Source: Arachis hypogaea (lineage: Eukaryota > Streptophyta > Magnoliopsida > Fabales > Fabaceae). From it: a DNA stretch of 64,000 bases. The translations under genes and the position numbers were made by a program. Shown one piece after another: positions 46,162 through 56,200 of the stretch (within the stretch, counting starts at the first letter, position 1; each line of letters begins with the position of its first letter). The stretch is from assembly GCF_003086295.3 (NCBI RefSeq), contig NC_092048.1, positions 66,568,841 to 66,632,840 on the forward strand, in the 5' to 3' direction. The notes below the pieces were generated by a model that was not told the origin of the DNA, ran no database searches, and saw nothing but the letters and a program-made list of their open reading frames with translations.

Positions 46162-46827
46162 ATGTGTGATGCTAGTGACCATACCATTGGTGCAGTATTG
46201 GGACAGAGGTATAACAAGCTTTTGCATGTCATTTATTATGCTAGCAGTGTTTTAAATGATGCCCAGAAAAATTACACAACCACAGAAAAAGAATTACTTA
46301 CAGTGGTTTATGCCATTGACAAGTTTAGATCCTACTTAGTAGGATCAAAAGTGATTGTGTACACTGACCATGCTGCTCTTAAATATCTACTCACAAAGCA
46401 GGATTCAAAGCCCAGGCTCATAAGATGGGTGTTACTTCTGCAAGAGTTTGATATAGAAATAAGAGATAGAAAAGGGACAGAGAATCAAGTAGCTGATCAC
46501 CTGTCCCGGATAGAACCAGTAGCAAGAGCATCCCTCCCTCCTACTAAGATCTCTGAAACCTTTCTGGATGAGCAATTATTTGCTATTCAGGAAGCTCTGT
46601 GGTTTGCAAACATTGCAAACTATAAGACACAAGGTTCTCCTTCTGTAACCATGGAGAGGAAGCATGAAAAGCTTCTCTCACTGCAGAGTCAACCAAAGCC
46701 CCCACAGTCAAACTCTAAGTTTGGTGTTGGGAGGCCACAACCAAACTCTAAGTTTGGTGTTGAACCCCCACATTCAAACTCTAAGTTAGGTGTTGGGAGG
46801 TCCCAACCTTGCTCTGATTATCTGTGA
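46162..46827 (+). pseudogene. RNase H domain and truncated pol end (E2)
   Basis: Same frame as the reverse transcriptase, after the TAG at 46141. Ty3-type RNase H motifs are present: [14 protein letters not shown] at residues 2-15, [19 protein letters not shown] near 41-60, [11 protein letters not shown] near 70, and ADHLSRIE near 110-118. The protein then reads FANIANYK and leaves the known family at about residue 155 (near 46627). No integrase zinc finger or DDE core occurs anywhere in the element. The tail carries NSKFGV at residues 184 and 195 and NSKLGV at 206, encoded by the AAGTTTGGTGTT dodecamer. The start is arbitrary because this is an internal polyprotein segment. Confidence 0.9.
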
Positions 46828-46845
46828 GGCTCCATGAGAGCTCAC

Positions 46846-46892
46846 TGTCAAGCTATTGACATTAAAGAAGCGCTTGTTGGGAGGCAACCCAA
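46846..46892 (+). other. 47-bp block shared with E1, E2 copy
   Basis: Lies 18 bp after the pol stop. Differs from 2674-2720 at two positions. Includes AAAGAAGCGCTTGTTGGG and the TTGGG, AGGCAA, CCCAA hairpin. Confidence 0.85.
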
Positions 46893-47040
46893 TGTTATTT
46901 AATTATATCTATTTATTTTCCATTGCTATTTTATGTTTTCTTTAGGTTGATGATCATGTGAAGTCACAAAAACAAATGGAAAATCAAAAACAGAATAAAA
47001 AATAGCATGAAAAAATAGCACAACCTGGAGGAAGATCATT

Positions 47041-47213
47041 CTGGCATTTAAACGCCAGAAACAAGCATCTGTCTGGCGTTTAACGCCAGAAACAAGCACC
47101 AAGCTGGCGTTTAACGCCAGAAACAAGCATCAGTCTGGCGTTAAACGCCAGAAACAGGCTACATTTGGGTGTTTAATGCCAGAAACAGGCAGCAGTCTGG
47201 CGTTAAACGCCAG
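47041..47213 (+). repeat. 31-bp palindromic repeat, 3' region array (6 units)
   Basis: Units start at 47041, 47073, 47104, 47135, about 47167, and 47197. Typical unit: CTGGCGTTTAACGCCAG plus AAACAAGCATCAGT. Arms are 8 bp with a single central base, so the units are strongly self-complementary. The fifth unit is degraded. Confidence 0.9.
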
Positions 47214-47594
47214 GATTGCACAGTAAGGGCATTTTGTACGCCTAATTGGAGCAGAGATGCTAAATCCTTGACCCCACTGGATCTGTGGACCCCACAGGAT
47301 CCCCACCTACCTCACCATTCAAATTCAAACCATTTCCCTCCCAAACCCACCCATTCACACACTTCCATCTCCTCCATCTTCTCCACTTCTTTCTTCTTTT
47401 GCTCGAGGACGAGCAAACCTTTTAAGTTTGGTGTGGTAAAAGCATTGCTTTTGTTTTTCCATAATTCAGTGGTAGAGCAATTGACTGCAGATCAAAGAGC
47501 TATGAGGAAAGAGCAACAAAGGCAAGGAAGAGACATAGAGGAGCTCAAGAGCACCATTGGTTCTTCAAGAAGAGGAAGATGCCACCCTCATTAA
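47169..47594 (+). other. Unrecognised open frame in E2 3' region
   Basis: 141 codons. The first part is translated palindrome repeat and proline- or serine-rich sequence with no recognisable fold. The last 45 residues (from VVEQLTADQRAMRKEQQRQ) are highly charged and coiled-coil-like and could be a remnant of the extra 3' open frame found in some Athila-type elements. The hairpin-dodecamer module runs through its middle, which argues against a functional gene. Confidence 0.25.
47398..47435 (+). promoter_or_regulatory. Internal copy of the 3' terminal module (E2)
   Basis: Hairpin TTTGCTCG, AGGA loop, CGAGCAAA (47398-47417), then AAGTTTGGTGTG at 47424. Same order and similar spacing as the module that abuts the 3' LTRs of E1 and E2, but 1.3 kb upstream of the LTR. 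Confidence 0.65.
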
Positions 47595-48704
47595 GGTGGA
47601 CCCATTCCTTAATCTCCTTGTTCTTATTTTCCTTTTTTTCGTTTACTATGCTTCATGTTTAATTATGTTTGTGTCTTTACTATATGATCACTAGTATCTA
47701 AGTGTCTATGTCTTAAAGATATGAATGTCCTATGAATCCATCACCTTTCTTAAATGAAAATTGTTTTCTGAAAAAGAAAAAGAAGTACATGAATTTCGAA
47801 TTTTAAAATAGTTTAATTATTTTGATGAGGTGGCAATACTTTTTGTTTTCTGAATGAATGCTTGAACAGTGCATATGTCTTTTGAATTTGTTGTTTATGA
47901 ATGTTAAAATTGTTGGCTCTTGAAAGAATGATGAAAAAGGAGAAATGTTATTTGATAATCTGAAAAATCATAAAAATGATTCTTGAAGCAAGAAAAAGCA
48001 GTGAAGAACAAAGCTTGCAGAAAAAAAAAATGCGAAAAAAAAGAGAGAGCAAGAAAAAGAAAAAGCAAGCAGAAAAAGCCAAAAGCTCTTTAAACCAAAA
48101 GGCAAGAGCAAAAAGCCAATAGCCCTTAAAACCAAAAGGCAAGGGTAATAAAAAGGATCCAAGGCTTTGAGCATCAGTGGATAGGAGGGCCTAAAGGAAT
48201 AAAATCCTGGCCTTAGCGGCTAAACCAAGCTGTCCCTAATCATGTGCTTGTGGCGTGAAGGTGTCAAGTGAAAACTTGAGACTGAGCGGTTAAAGTCGAG
48301 GTCCAAAGTAAAAATAAGAGTGTGCTTAAGAACCCTGGACACCTCTAATTAGGGACTCTAGCAAAGCTGAGTCACAATTTGAAAAGGTTCACCCAGTTAT
48401 GTGTCTGTGGCATTTATGTATCCAGTGGTAATACTGGAAAACAAAGTGCTTAGGGCCATGGCCAAGACTCATAAAGTAGCTGTGTTCAAGAATCAACATA
48501 CTGAACTAGGAGAATCAATAACACTATCTAAATTCTGAGTTCCTATAGATGCCAATCATTCTGAACTTCAAAGGATAAAGTGAGATGCCAAAACTGTTCA
48601 GAAGCAAAAAGCTAATAGCCCCGCTCATCTAATTAACACTGATCTTCATAGATGTTTTTGGAATTCATTGTATATTCTCTTCTTTTTATCCTACTTTGTC
48701 TTTA
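47595..48704 (+). other. E2 3' non-coding region
   Basis: About 1.1 kb without a supported gene. It includes an A- and G-rich stretch (about 47945-48160, repeating AAGCCAAAAG-type phrases), then sequence whose motif order resembles the end of the E1 internal region (CAAGGCTTTGAGCATCA, later GTGCTTGTGG). Antisense frames at 47948-48174 are low-complexity. Confidence 0.75.
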
Positions 48705-48742
48705 GTTGCTTGGGGACAAGCAACAATTTAAGTTTGGTGTTG
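48705..48742 (+). promoter_or_regulatory. 3' terminal module before E2 3' LTR
   Basis: Hairpin GTTGCTT, GGGGAC loop, AAGCAAC (48705-48724), then AAGTTTGGTGTTG at 48730-48742 abutting the LTR. Equivalent to 4164-4200 in E1. Its position suggests plus-strand priming, though it is not a typical polypurine tract. Confidence 0.7.
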
Positions 48743-50285
48743 TGATGAGCGGATAATTTATACGCTTTTTGGCATTGTTTTTACTTAGTTTTTAGTATGA
48801 TTTAGTTGGTTTTTAGTATATTTTTATTAGTTTTTAATTAAAAATTACATTTCTGGACTTTACTATGATTTTGTGTATTTTTCTGTGATTTCAGGTATTT
48901 TCTGGCTGAAATTGAGGGAGCTGAGCAAAAATCTGATTCAGGCTGAAAAAGGACTACTGATGTTGTTGGATTCTGACCTCCCTGTACTCAAAGTAAATTT
49001 TCTGGAGCTACAGAACTCCAAATGGCGCGCTCTTAATTGCGTTGGAAAGTAGACATCTAGGGCTTTCAGCAATATATAATAGTCTATACTTTGCTCAAGG
49101 ATAGACGACGTAAACTGGCGTTCAACGCCAGTTCCATGTTGCAGTCTGGCGTCCAGCGCCAGAAACAAGTTACAAGTTGAAGTTCAACGCCAGAAACAGG
49201 TTACAACCTGGCGTTGAACGCCCAAAACAGCCCAGGCACGTGAGAAGCTTAAGTCTCAGCCCCAGCACATACCAAGTGGGCCCCAGAAGTGGATTTCTGC
49301 ACTATCTATCATAGTTTACTCATTTTCTATAAACCTAGGTTACTAGTTTAGTATTTAAACAACTTTTAGAGATTTATTTTGCATCTCATGACATTTTTAG
49401 ATCTGAATTTTATACTCTTTGACGGCATGAGTCTCTAAACCCCATTGTTGGGGGTGAGGAGCTCTGCAGCGTCCCGATGAATTAATGCAATTATCTCTGT
49501 TTTCTATTCAAACACGCTTGTTCCTATCAAAGATGTTCATTCGCGCTTCACTATGAAGAAGGTGATGATCCGTGACACTCATCACCTTCCTCAATCCATG
49601 AACGTGTGCCTGACAACCACCTCCGTTCTATATTAGAATGAATGAGTATCTCTTAGATTCTGTGATCAGAATCTTCGTGGTATAAGCTAGAATTGATGGC
49701 GGCATTCATGAGAATCCGGAAAGTCAAAACCTTGTCTGGGGTTTTTCGAGTAGGATTCAAGGATTGAATGACTGTGACGAACTTCAAACTCGCGATTGTT
49801 GGGCGTAGTGACAGACGCAAAAGAATCATTGGATTCTATTCTGACATGATCGAGAACCAACAGATGATTAGCCGTGCTGTGACAGAGCATTTGGACCATT
49901 TTCACTGAGAGGGTGGGAAGTAGCCATTGACAACGGTGACACCCTACATACAGCTTGCCATGGAAGGAGCCTTGCGTGTGTGAAGAGGAGTACAAGAGAA
50001 AAGCTGAAATAAAAAGGACAAAGCATCTCCAAAACCCCAACATATTCTCCATTATTGAGTAACAAGTATTTATTTTATGCCCTTTGACTTTTTACAATTA
50101 AAACTAAGAATTATTATTGATCTTATATCCTGACTAAGAGTTACAAGATAACTATAGCATGCTTCAAGCCAACAATCTCCGTGGGATTCGACCCTTACTC
50201 ACGTAAGGTATTACTTGGACGACCGAGTGCACTTGCTTGTTAGTGGTACGAGTTGTGAAAAGTGTGATTCACAATTCGTGCACCA
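48743..50285 (+). repeat. E2 3' LTR
   Basis: 1543 bp, offset 8904 from the 5' LTR, with compensating one-base indels. Contains the four 31-bp palindromic units from 49115 and the U5-end block from 50175. Divergence from the 5' LTR is concentrated in the first 400 bp. Confidence 0.93.
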
Positions 50286-50290
50286 CACCT
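50286..50290 (+). repeat. Target site duplication CACCT, right copy (E2)
   Basis: Exact repeat of 39834-39838. The satellite continues AAAGGCGAGCC. Confidence 0.93.
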
Positions 50291-53200
50291 AAAGGCGAGC
50301 CGTAATCGCCTCATCTTCAGCAGGCTCCTCCATTTTTTTTCCGATTTTTTCCTTTTTTATATACGTTATGCTTACCCTTGTTCTTTAATTGACGCTATCC
50401 CGAGGAGGATACCTAAAGGCGAGCCGTAATGGCCTCATCTTCAGCAGGCTCCTCTATCTTTTTCCGATTTTTTCCGTTTTTTTTACGTTGTGCTGACCCT
50501 CGTTCTTTAAATGATGCTATCCCGAGGAGGACACCTAAAGGCGAGCCGTAATGGCCTCATCTTCGGCAAGCTCCTCCAGTTTTTTTCTGGTTTTTTTTTT
50601 ATGTTGTGCTGACCCTCGTTCTTTAAATGATGCTATCCCGATGTGGACAACTAAAGGCGAGCCGTAACGGTCTCATCTTCAGCAAGCTCCTCCAGTTTTT
50701 TTTTTACGTTGTTCTGACCCTCGTTCTTTAACTGACGCTATCTCGAGGAGGGCACCTACAGGCGAGCTGTAATGGCCTCATCTTCGGCAGGCACCTCCGG
50801 TTTTTTTCCGATTTTTCATTTTGTTTTTTTTTTTACGTTGCTCTCACCCTCGTTCTTTAAATGACGCTATCCCGAGGAGGACACCTAAAGGCAAGCCGTA
50901 ATGGTCTCATCTTCGGCAGGCACCTCCGTTTTTTTTCTGCGATTTTTTTTAACGTTGTGCGGACCCTCGTTCTTTAAATGATGCTATCCCGAGGAGGACA
51001 CCTAAAGACGAGCCATAATGGCCTCATCTTCGGCAGGAACCTCCATTTTTTTTTCTGGGATTTTTTTTTAACGTTGTGCTGACCCTCGTTCTCTAAATGA
51101 TGCTATCCCGAGGAGTACACCTAAACGCGAGCCGTAATGGCCTCATCTTCGGCAAGCTCCTCCAGTTTTTTCTGGTTTTTTTTTTTATGTTGTGCTGACC
51201 CTCGTACTTTAAATGACGCTATCCCGAGGAGGACACCTAAAGGCGAGCCGTAATGGCCTCATCTTCAACAGGCTCCTCCATTTTTTTTCTGGTTTTTTTT
51301 TTCGTTGTGCTGACCCTCGTTCTCTAAATGATGCTATCCCGAGGTGAACACCTAAAGGCGAGCCATAATGGCCTCATCTTCAGCAAGCTCCTCCGGTTTT
51401 TTTCCGGTTTTTTTTTACGGTGTTTGACCCTCGTTCTTTAACTGACGCTATCTCGAGGAGGGCACCTACAGGCAAGCTGTAATGGCCTCATCTTCGGTAG
51501 GCTACTCCGGTTTTTTTTCTGATTTTTCATTTTTTTTATGTTGCTCTGACCCTCGTTCTTTAAATGACGCTATCCCGTGGAGGACACCTAAAGGCCAGCC
51601 GTAATGGCCTCATCTTCGGCAGGCACCTCCGTTTTTTTTTTTCTGGGATTTTTTTTTTAAAGTTGTGCTGATCCTTGTTCTTTAAATGATGCTATCCCGA
51701 GGAGGACACCTAAAGGCGAGTCGTAATGGCCTCATCTTCGGTAGGCACCTCCAATTTTTTTTGTGCGGTTTTTTTTACGTTGTGCTGACCCTCCTTCTTT
51801 AAATGATGCTATCACGAGGAGGACATCTAAAGGCGAGCCGTAATGGCCTCATCTTCGGCAGGCTCCTCCATTTTTTTCTTTCCGGTTTTTTTTATTATTA
51901 TTTATTTTTTTACATTGTGCTGACCCTCGTTCTTTAAATAACGCTATCCTGAGGAGGACACCTAAAGGCGAGCCGTAATGGCCTCGTCCTCGGCAGGCTC
52001 CTCCAGTTTTTTTTTGTACGTTGTGCTGACCCTCGTTCTTTAAATGACGCTATCCCGAGCAGGACACCTAAAGGCGAGCCGTAATGGCCTCATCTTCAGC
52101 AGGCTCCTCCATTTTTTTTTCCGGTTTTTTTTTTGTTTTTTTTTTACGTTATGCTTACCCTTGTTCTTTAATTGACGCTATCCCGAGGAGGATACCTAAA
52201 GGCGAGCCGTAATGGCCTCATCTTCCGCAGGCTCCTCTATCTTTTTCCTATTTTTTCCGTTTTTTTTACGTTGTGCTGACCCTCGTTCTTTAAATGATGC
52301 TATCCCGAGGAGGACACCTAAAGGCGAGCCGTAATGGCCTCATCTTCGGCAAGCTCCTCCAGTTTTTTTCTGGATTTTTTTTTACGTTGTGCTCACCCTC
52401 GTTCTTTAAATGATGCTATCCCGATGTGGACAACTGAAGGCGAGCCGTAACGGTCTCATCTTCAGCAAGCTCCTCCGGTTTCTTTTTACGTTGTTCTGAC
52501 CCTCGTTCTTTAACTGACGCTATCTCGAGGAGGGCACCTACAGGCGAGCTGTAATGGCCTCATCTTCGGCAGGCACCTCCGGTTTTTTTCCGATTTTTCA
52601 TTTTGTTTTTTTTTTTACGTTGCTCTGACCCTCGTTCTTTAAATGACGCTATCCCGAGGAGGACACCTAAAGGCGAGCCGTAATGGTCTCATCTTCGGCA
52701 GGCACCTCCGTTTTTTTTCTGCGATTTTTTTTTAACGTTGTGCGGACCCTCGTTCTTTAAATGATGCTATCCCGAGGAGGACACCTAAAGACGAGCCGTA
52801 ATGGCCTCATCTTCGGCAGGAACCTCCGTTTTTTTTTCTGGGATTTTTTTTAACGTTGTGCTGACCCTCGTTCTTAAATGATGCTATCCCGAGGAGTACA
52901 CCTAAACGCGAGCCGTAATGGCCTCATCTTCGGCAAGCTCCTCCAGTTTTTCTGGTTTTTTTTTTTATGTTGTGCTGACCCTCGTACTTTAAATGACGCT
53001 ATCCCGAGGAGGACACTAAAGGCGAGCCGTAATGGCCTCATCTTCAACAGGCTCCTCCATTTTTTTTCAGTTTTTTTTTCGTTGTGCTGACCCTCGTTCT
53101 TAAATGATGCTATCCCGAGGTAACACCTAAAGGCGAGCCGTAATGGCCTCATCTTCAGCAAGCTCCTCCGGTTTTTTTCCGGTTTTTTTTTACGGTGTTT

Positions 53201-56200
53201 GACCCTCGTTCTTTAACTGACGCTATCTCGAGGAGGGCACCTACAGGCAAGCTGTAATGGCCTCATCTTCGGCAGGCTACTCCGGTTTTTTTTCCGATTT
53301 TTCATTTTTTTTATGTTGCTCTGACCCTCGTTCTTTAAATGACGCTATCCCGAGGAGGACACCTAAAGGCCAGCCGTAATGGCCTCATCTTCGGCAGGCA
53401 CCTCCGTTTTTTTTTTTCTGGGATTTTTTTTTTAAAGTTGTGCTGATCCTCGTTCTTTAAATGATGCTATCCCGAGGAGGACACCTAAAGGCGAGTCGTA
53501 ATGGCCTCATCTTCGGTAGGCTCCTCCAATTTTTTTTGTGCGGTTTTTTTTACGTTGTGCTGACCCTCGTTCTTTAAATGATGCTATCACGAGGAGGACA
53601 TCTAAAGGCGAGCCGTAATGGCCTCATCTTCGGCAGGCTCCTCCATTTTTTTCTTTTCGGTTTTTTTTATTATTTTTTATTTTTTTACATTGTGCTGACC
53701 CTCGTTCTTTAAATAACGCTATCCTGAGGAGGACACCTAAAGGCGAGCCGTAATGGCCTCGTCCTCGGCAGGCTCCTCCAGTTTTTTTTTGTACGTTGTG
53801 CTGACCCTCGTTCTTTAAATGACGCTATCCCGAGCAGGACACCTAAAGGCGAGCCGTAATGGCCTCATCTTCAGCAGGCTCCTCTATCTTTTTCCTATTT
53901 TTTCCGTTTTTTTTTTACGTTGTGCTGACCCTCGTTCTTTAAATGATGCTATCCCGAGGAGGACACCTAAAGTCGAGCCGTAATGGCCTCATCCTCGGCA
54001 AGCTCCTCCAGTTTTTTTCTGGTTTTTTTTTTACGTTGTGCTGACCCTCGTTCTTTAAATGATGCTATCCCGATGTGGACAACTGAAGGCGAGCCGTAAC
54101 GGTCTCATCTTCAGCAAGCTCCTCCGGTTTTTTTTTTTACGTTGTTCTGACCCTCGTTCTTTAACTGACGCTATCTCGAGGAGGGCACCTACAGGCGAGC
54201 TGTAATGGCCTCATCTTCGGCAGGCACCTCCGGTTTTTTTCCGATTTTTCATTTTGTTTTTTTTTTACGTTGCTCTGACCCTCGTTCTTTAAATGACGCT
54301 ATCCCGAGGAGGACACCTAAAGGCGAGCCGTAATGGTCTCATCTTCGGCAGGCACCTCTGTTTTTTTTCTGCGATTTTTTTTTAACGTTGTGCGGACCCT
54401 CGTTCTTTAAATGATGCTATCCCGAGGAGGACACCTAAAGACGAGCCGTAATGGCCTCATCTTCGGCAGGAACCTCCGTTTTTTTTTCTGGGATTTCTTT
54501 TTAACGTTGTGCTGACCCTCGTTCTTCAAATGATGCTATCCCGAGGAGTACACCTAAACGCGAGCCGTAATGGCCTCATCTTCGGCAAGCTCCTCCAGTT
54601 TTTTCTGGTTTTTTTTTTTATGTTGTGCTGACCCTCGTACTTTAAATGACGCTATCCCGAGGAGGACAGCTAAAGGCGAGCCGTAATGGCCTCATCTTCA
54701 ACAGGCTCCTCCATTTTTTTTCAGGTTTTTTTTTCGTTGTGCTGACCCTCGTTCTTTAAATGATGCTATCCCGAGGTGAACACCTAAAGGCGAGCCGTAA
54801 TGGCCTCATCTTCAGCAAGCTCCTCCGGTTTTTTTCCGGTTTTTTTTTACGGTGTTTGACCCTCGTTCTTTAACTGACGCTATCTCGAGGAGGGCACCTA
54901 CAGGCAAGCTGTAATGGCCTCATCTTCGGCAGGCTACTCCGGTTTTTTTTCCGATTTTTCATTTTTTTTATGTTGCTCTGACCCTCGTTCTTTAAATGAC
55001 GCTATCCCGAGGAGGACACCTAAAGGCGAGCCGTAATGGCCTCATCTTCGGCAGGCACCTCCGTTTTTTTTTTCTGGGATTTTTTTTTAAAGTTGTGCTG
55101 ATCCTCGTTCTTTAAATGATGCTATCCCGAGGAGGACACCTAAAGGCGAGTCGTAATGGCCTCATCTTCGGTAGGCTCCTCCAATTTTTTTTGTGCGGTT
55201 TTTTTTACGTTGTGCTGACCCTCGTTCTTTAAATGATGCTATCACGAGGAGGACATCTAAAGGCGAGCCGTAATGGCCTCATCTTCGGCAGGCTCCTCCA
55301 TTTTTTTCTTTCCGGTTTTTTTTATTATTTTTTATTTTTTTACATTGTGCTGACCCTCGTTCTTTAAATAACGCTATCCTGAGGAGGACACCTAAAGGCG
55401 AGCCGTAATGGCCTCGTCCTCGGCAGGCTCCTCCGGTTTTTTTTTGTACGTTGTGCTGACCCTCGTTCTTTAAATGACGCTATCCCGAGCAGGACACCTA
55501 AAGGCGAGCCGTAATGGCCTCATCTTCAGCAGGCTCCTCTATTTTTTTTCCGGTTTTTTCTATTTTTTTTTACGTTGTGCTGACCCTCGTTCTTTAAATG
55601 ATGTTATCCCGAGGAGGACACCTAAAGGCGAGCCGTAATGGCCTCATCTTTGGCAAGCTCCTCCAGTTTTTTTCTGGTTTTTTTTACGTTGTGCTGACCC
55701 TCGTTCTTTAAATGACGCTATCCCGAGGAGGACACCTAAAGGCGAGCCGTAATGGTCTCATCTTCGGCAGGCACCTCCGTTTTTTTTCTGCGATTTTTTT
55801 TTAACGTTGTGCGGACCCTCGTTCTTTAAATGATGCTATCCCGAGGAGGACACCTAAAGACGAGCCGTAATGGCCTCATCTTCGGCAGGAACCTCCGTTT
55901 TTTTTTCTGGGATTTTTTTTTAACGTTGTGCTGACCCTCGTTCTTTAAATGATGCTATCCCGAGGAGTACACCAAAACGCGAGCCGTAATGGCCTCATCT
56001 TCGGCAAGCTCCTCCAGTTTTTTCTGGTTTTTTTTTTTATGTTGTGCTGACCCTCGTACTTTAAATGACGCTATCCCGAGGAGGACACCTAAAGGCGAGC
56101 CGTAATGGCCTCATCTTTGGCAAGCTCCTCCAGTTTTTTTCTGGTTTTTTTTACGTTGTGCTGACCCTCGTTCTTTAAATGACGGTATCCCGAGGAGGAC

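Larger units (their letters stand above)
39839..50285 (+). mobile_element. E2: Athila-like Ty3/gypsy retrotransposon, inactive
   Basis: 10.4-kb element with 1543-bp LTRs, a tRNA-Asp-type primer-binding site, an AT-rich leader, gag, aspartic protease, reverse transcriptase and RNase H in that order, a long 3' non-coding region, and a CACCT target duplication. Gag and protease motifs match the Athila/Tat-type elements of plants. The reading frame is broken by TAG codons at 43037, 43658 and 46141 and a frameshift near 45190, and integrase is absent. By eye the LTRs differ at about 55-60 positions (3.5-4%), so E2 is roughly ten times older than E1 by LTR divergence. It may be a FIDEL-like Arachis family; this is recognition, not a search. 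Confidence 0.93.

Noticed and set aside
47169..47594. Envelope-like gene of an Athila element.
   Set aside because: No signal peptide, convincing transmembrane segment or known domain, and it is interrupted by repeat and hairpin sequence. Kept only as an unrecognised frame.
46162..48704. Search for integrase or chromodomain after RNase H in E2.
   Set aside because: No HHCC finger, DDE core or chromodomain sequence is visible in any frame between the pol tail and the 3' LTR.
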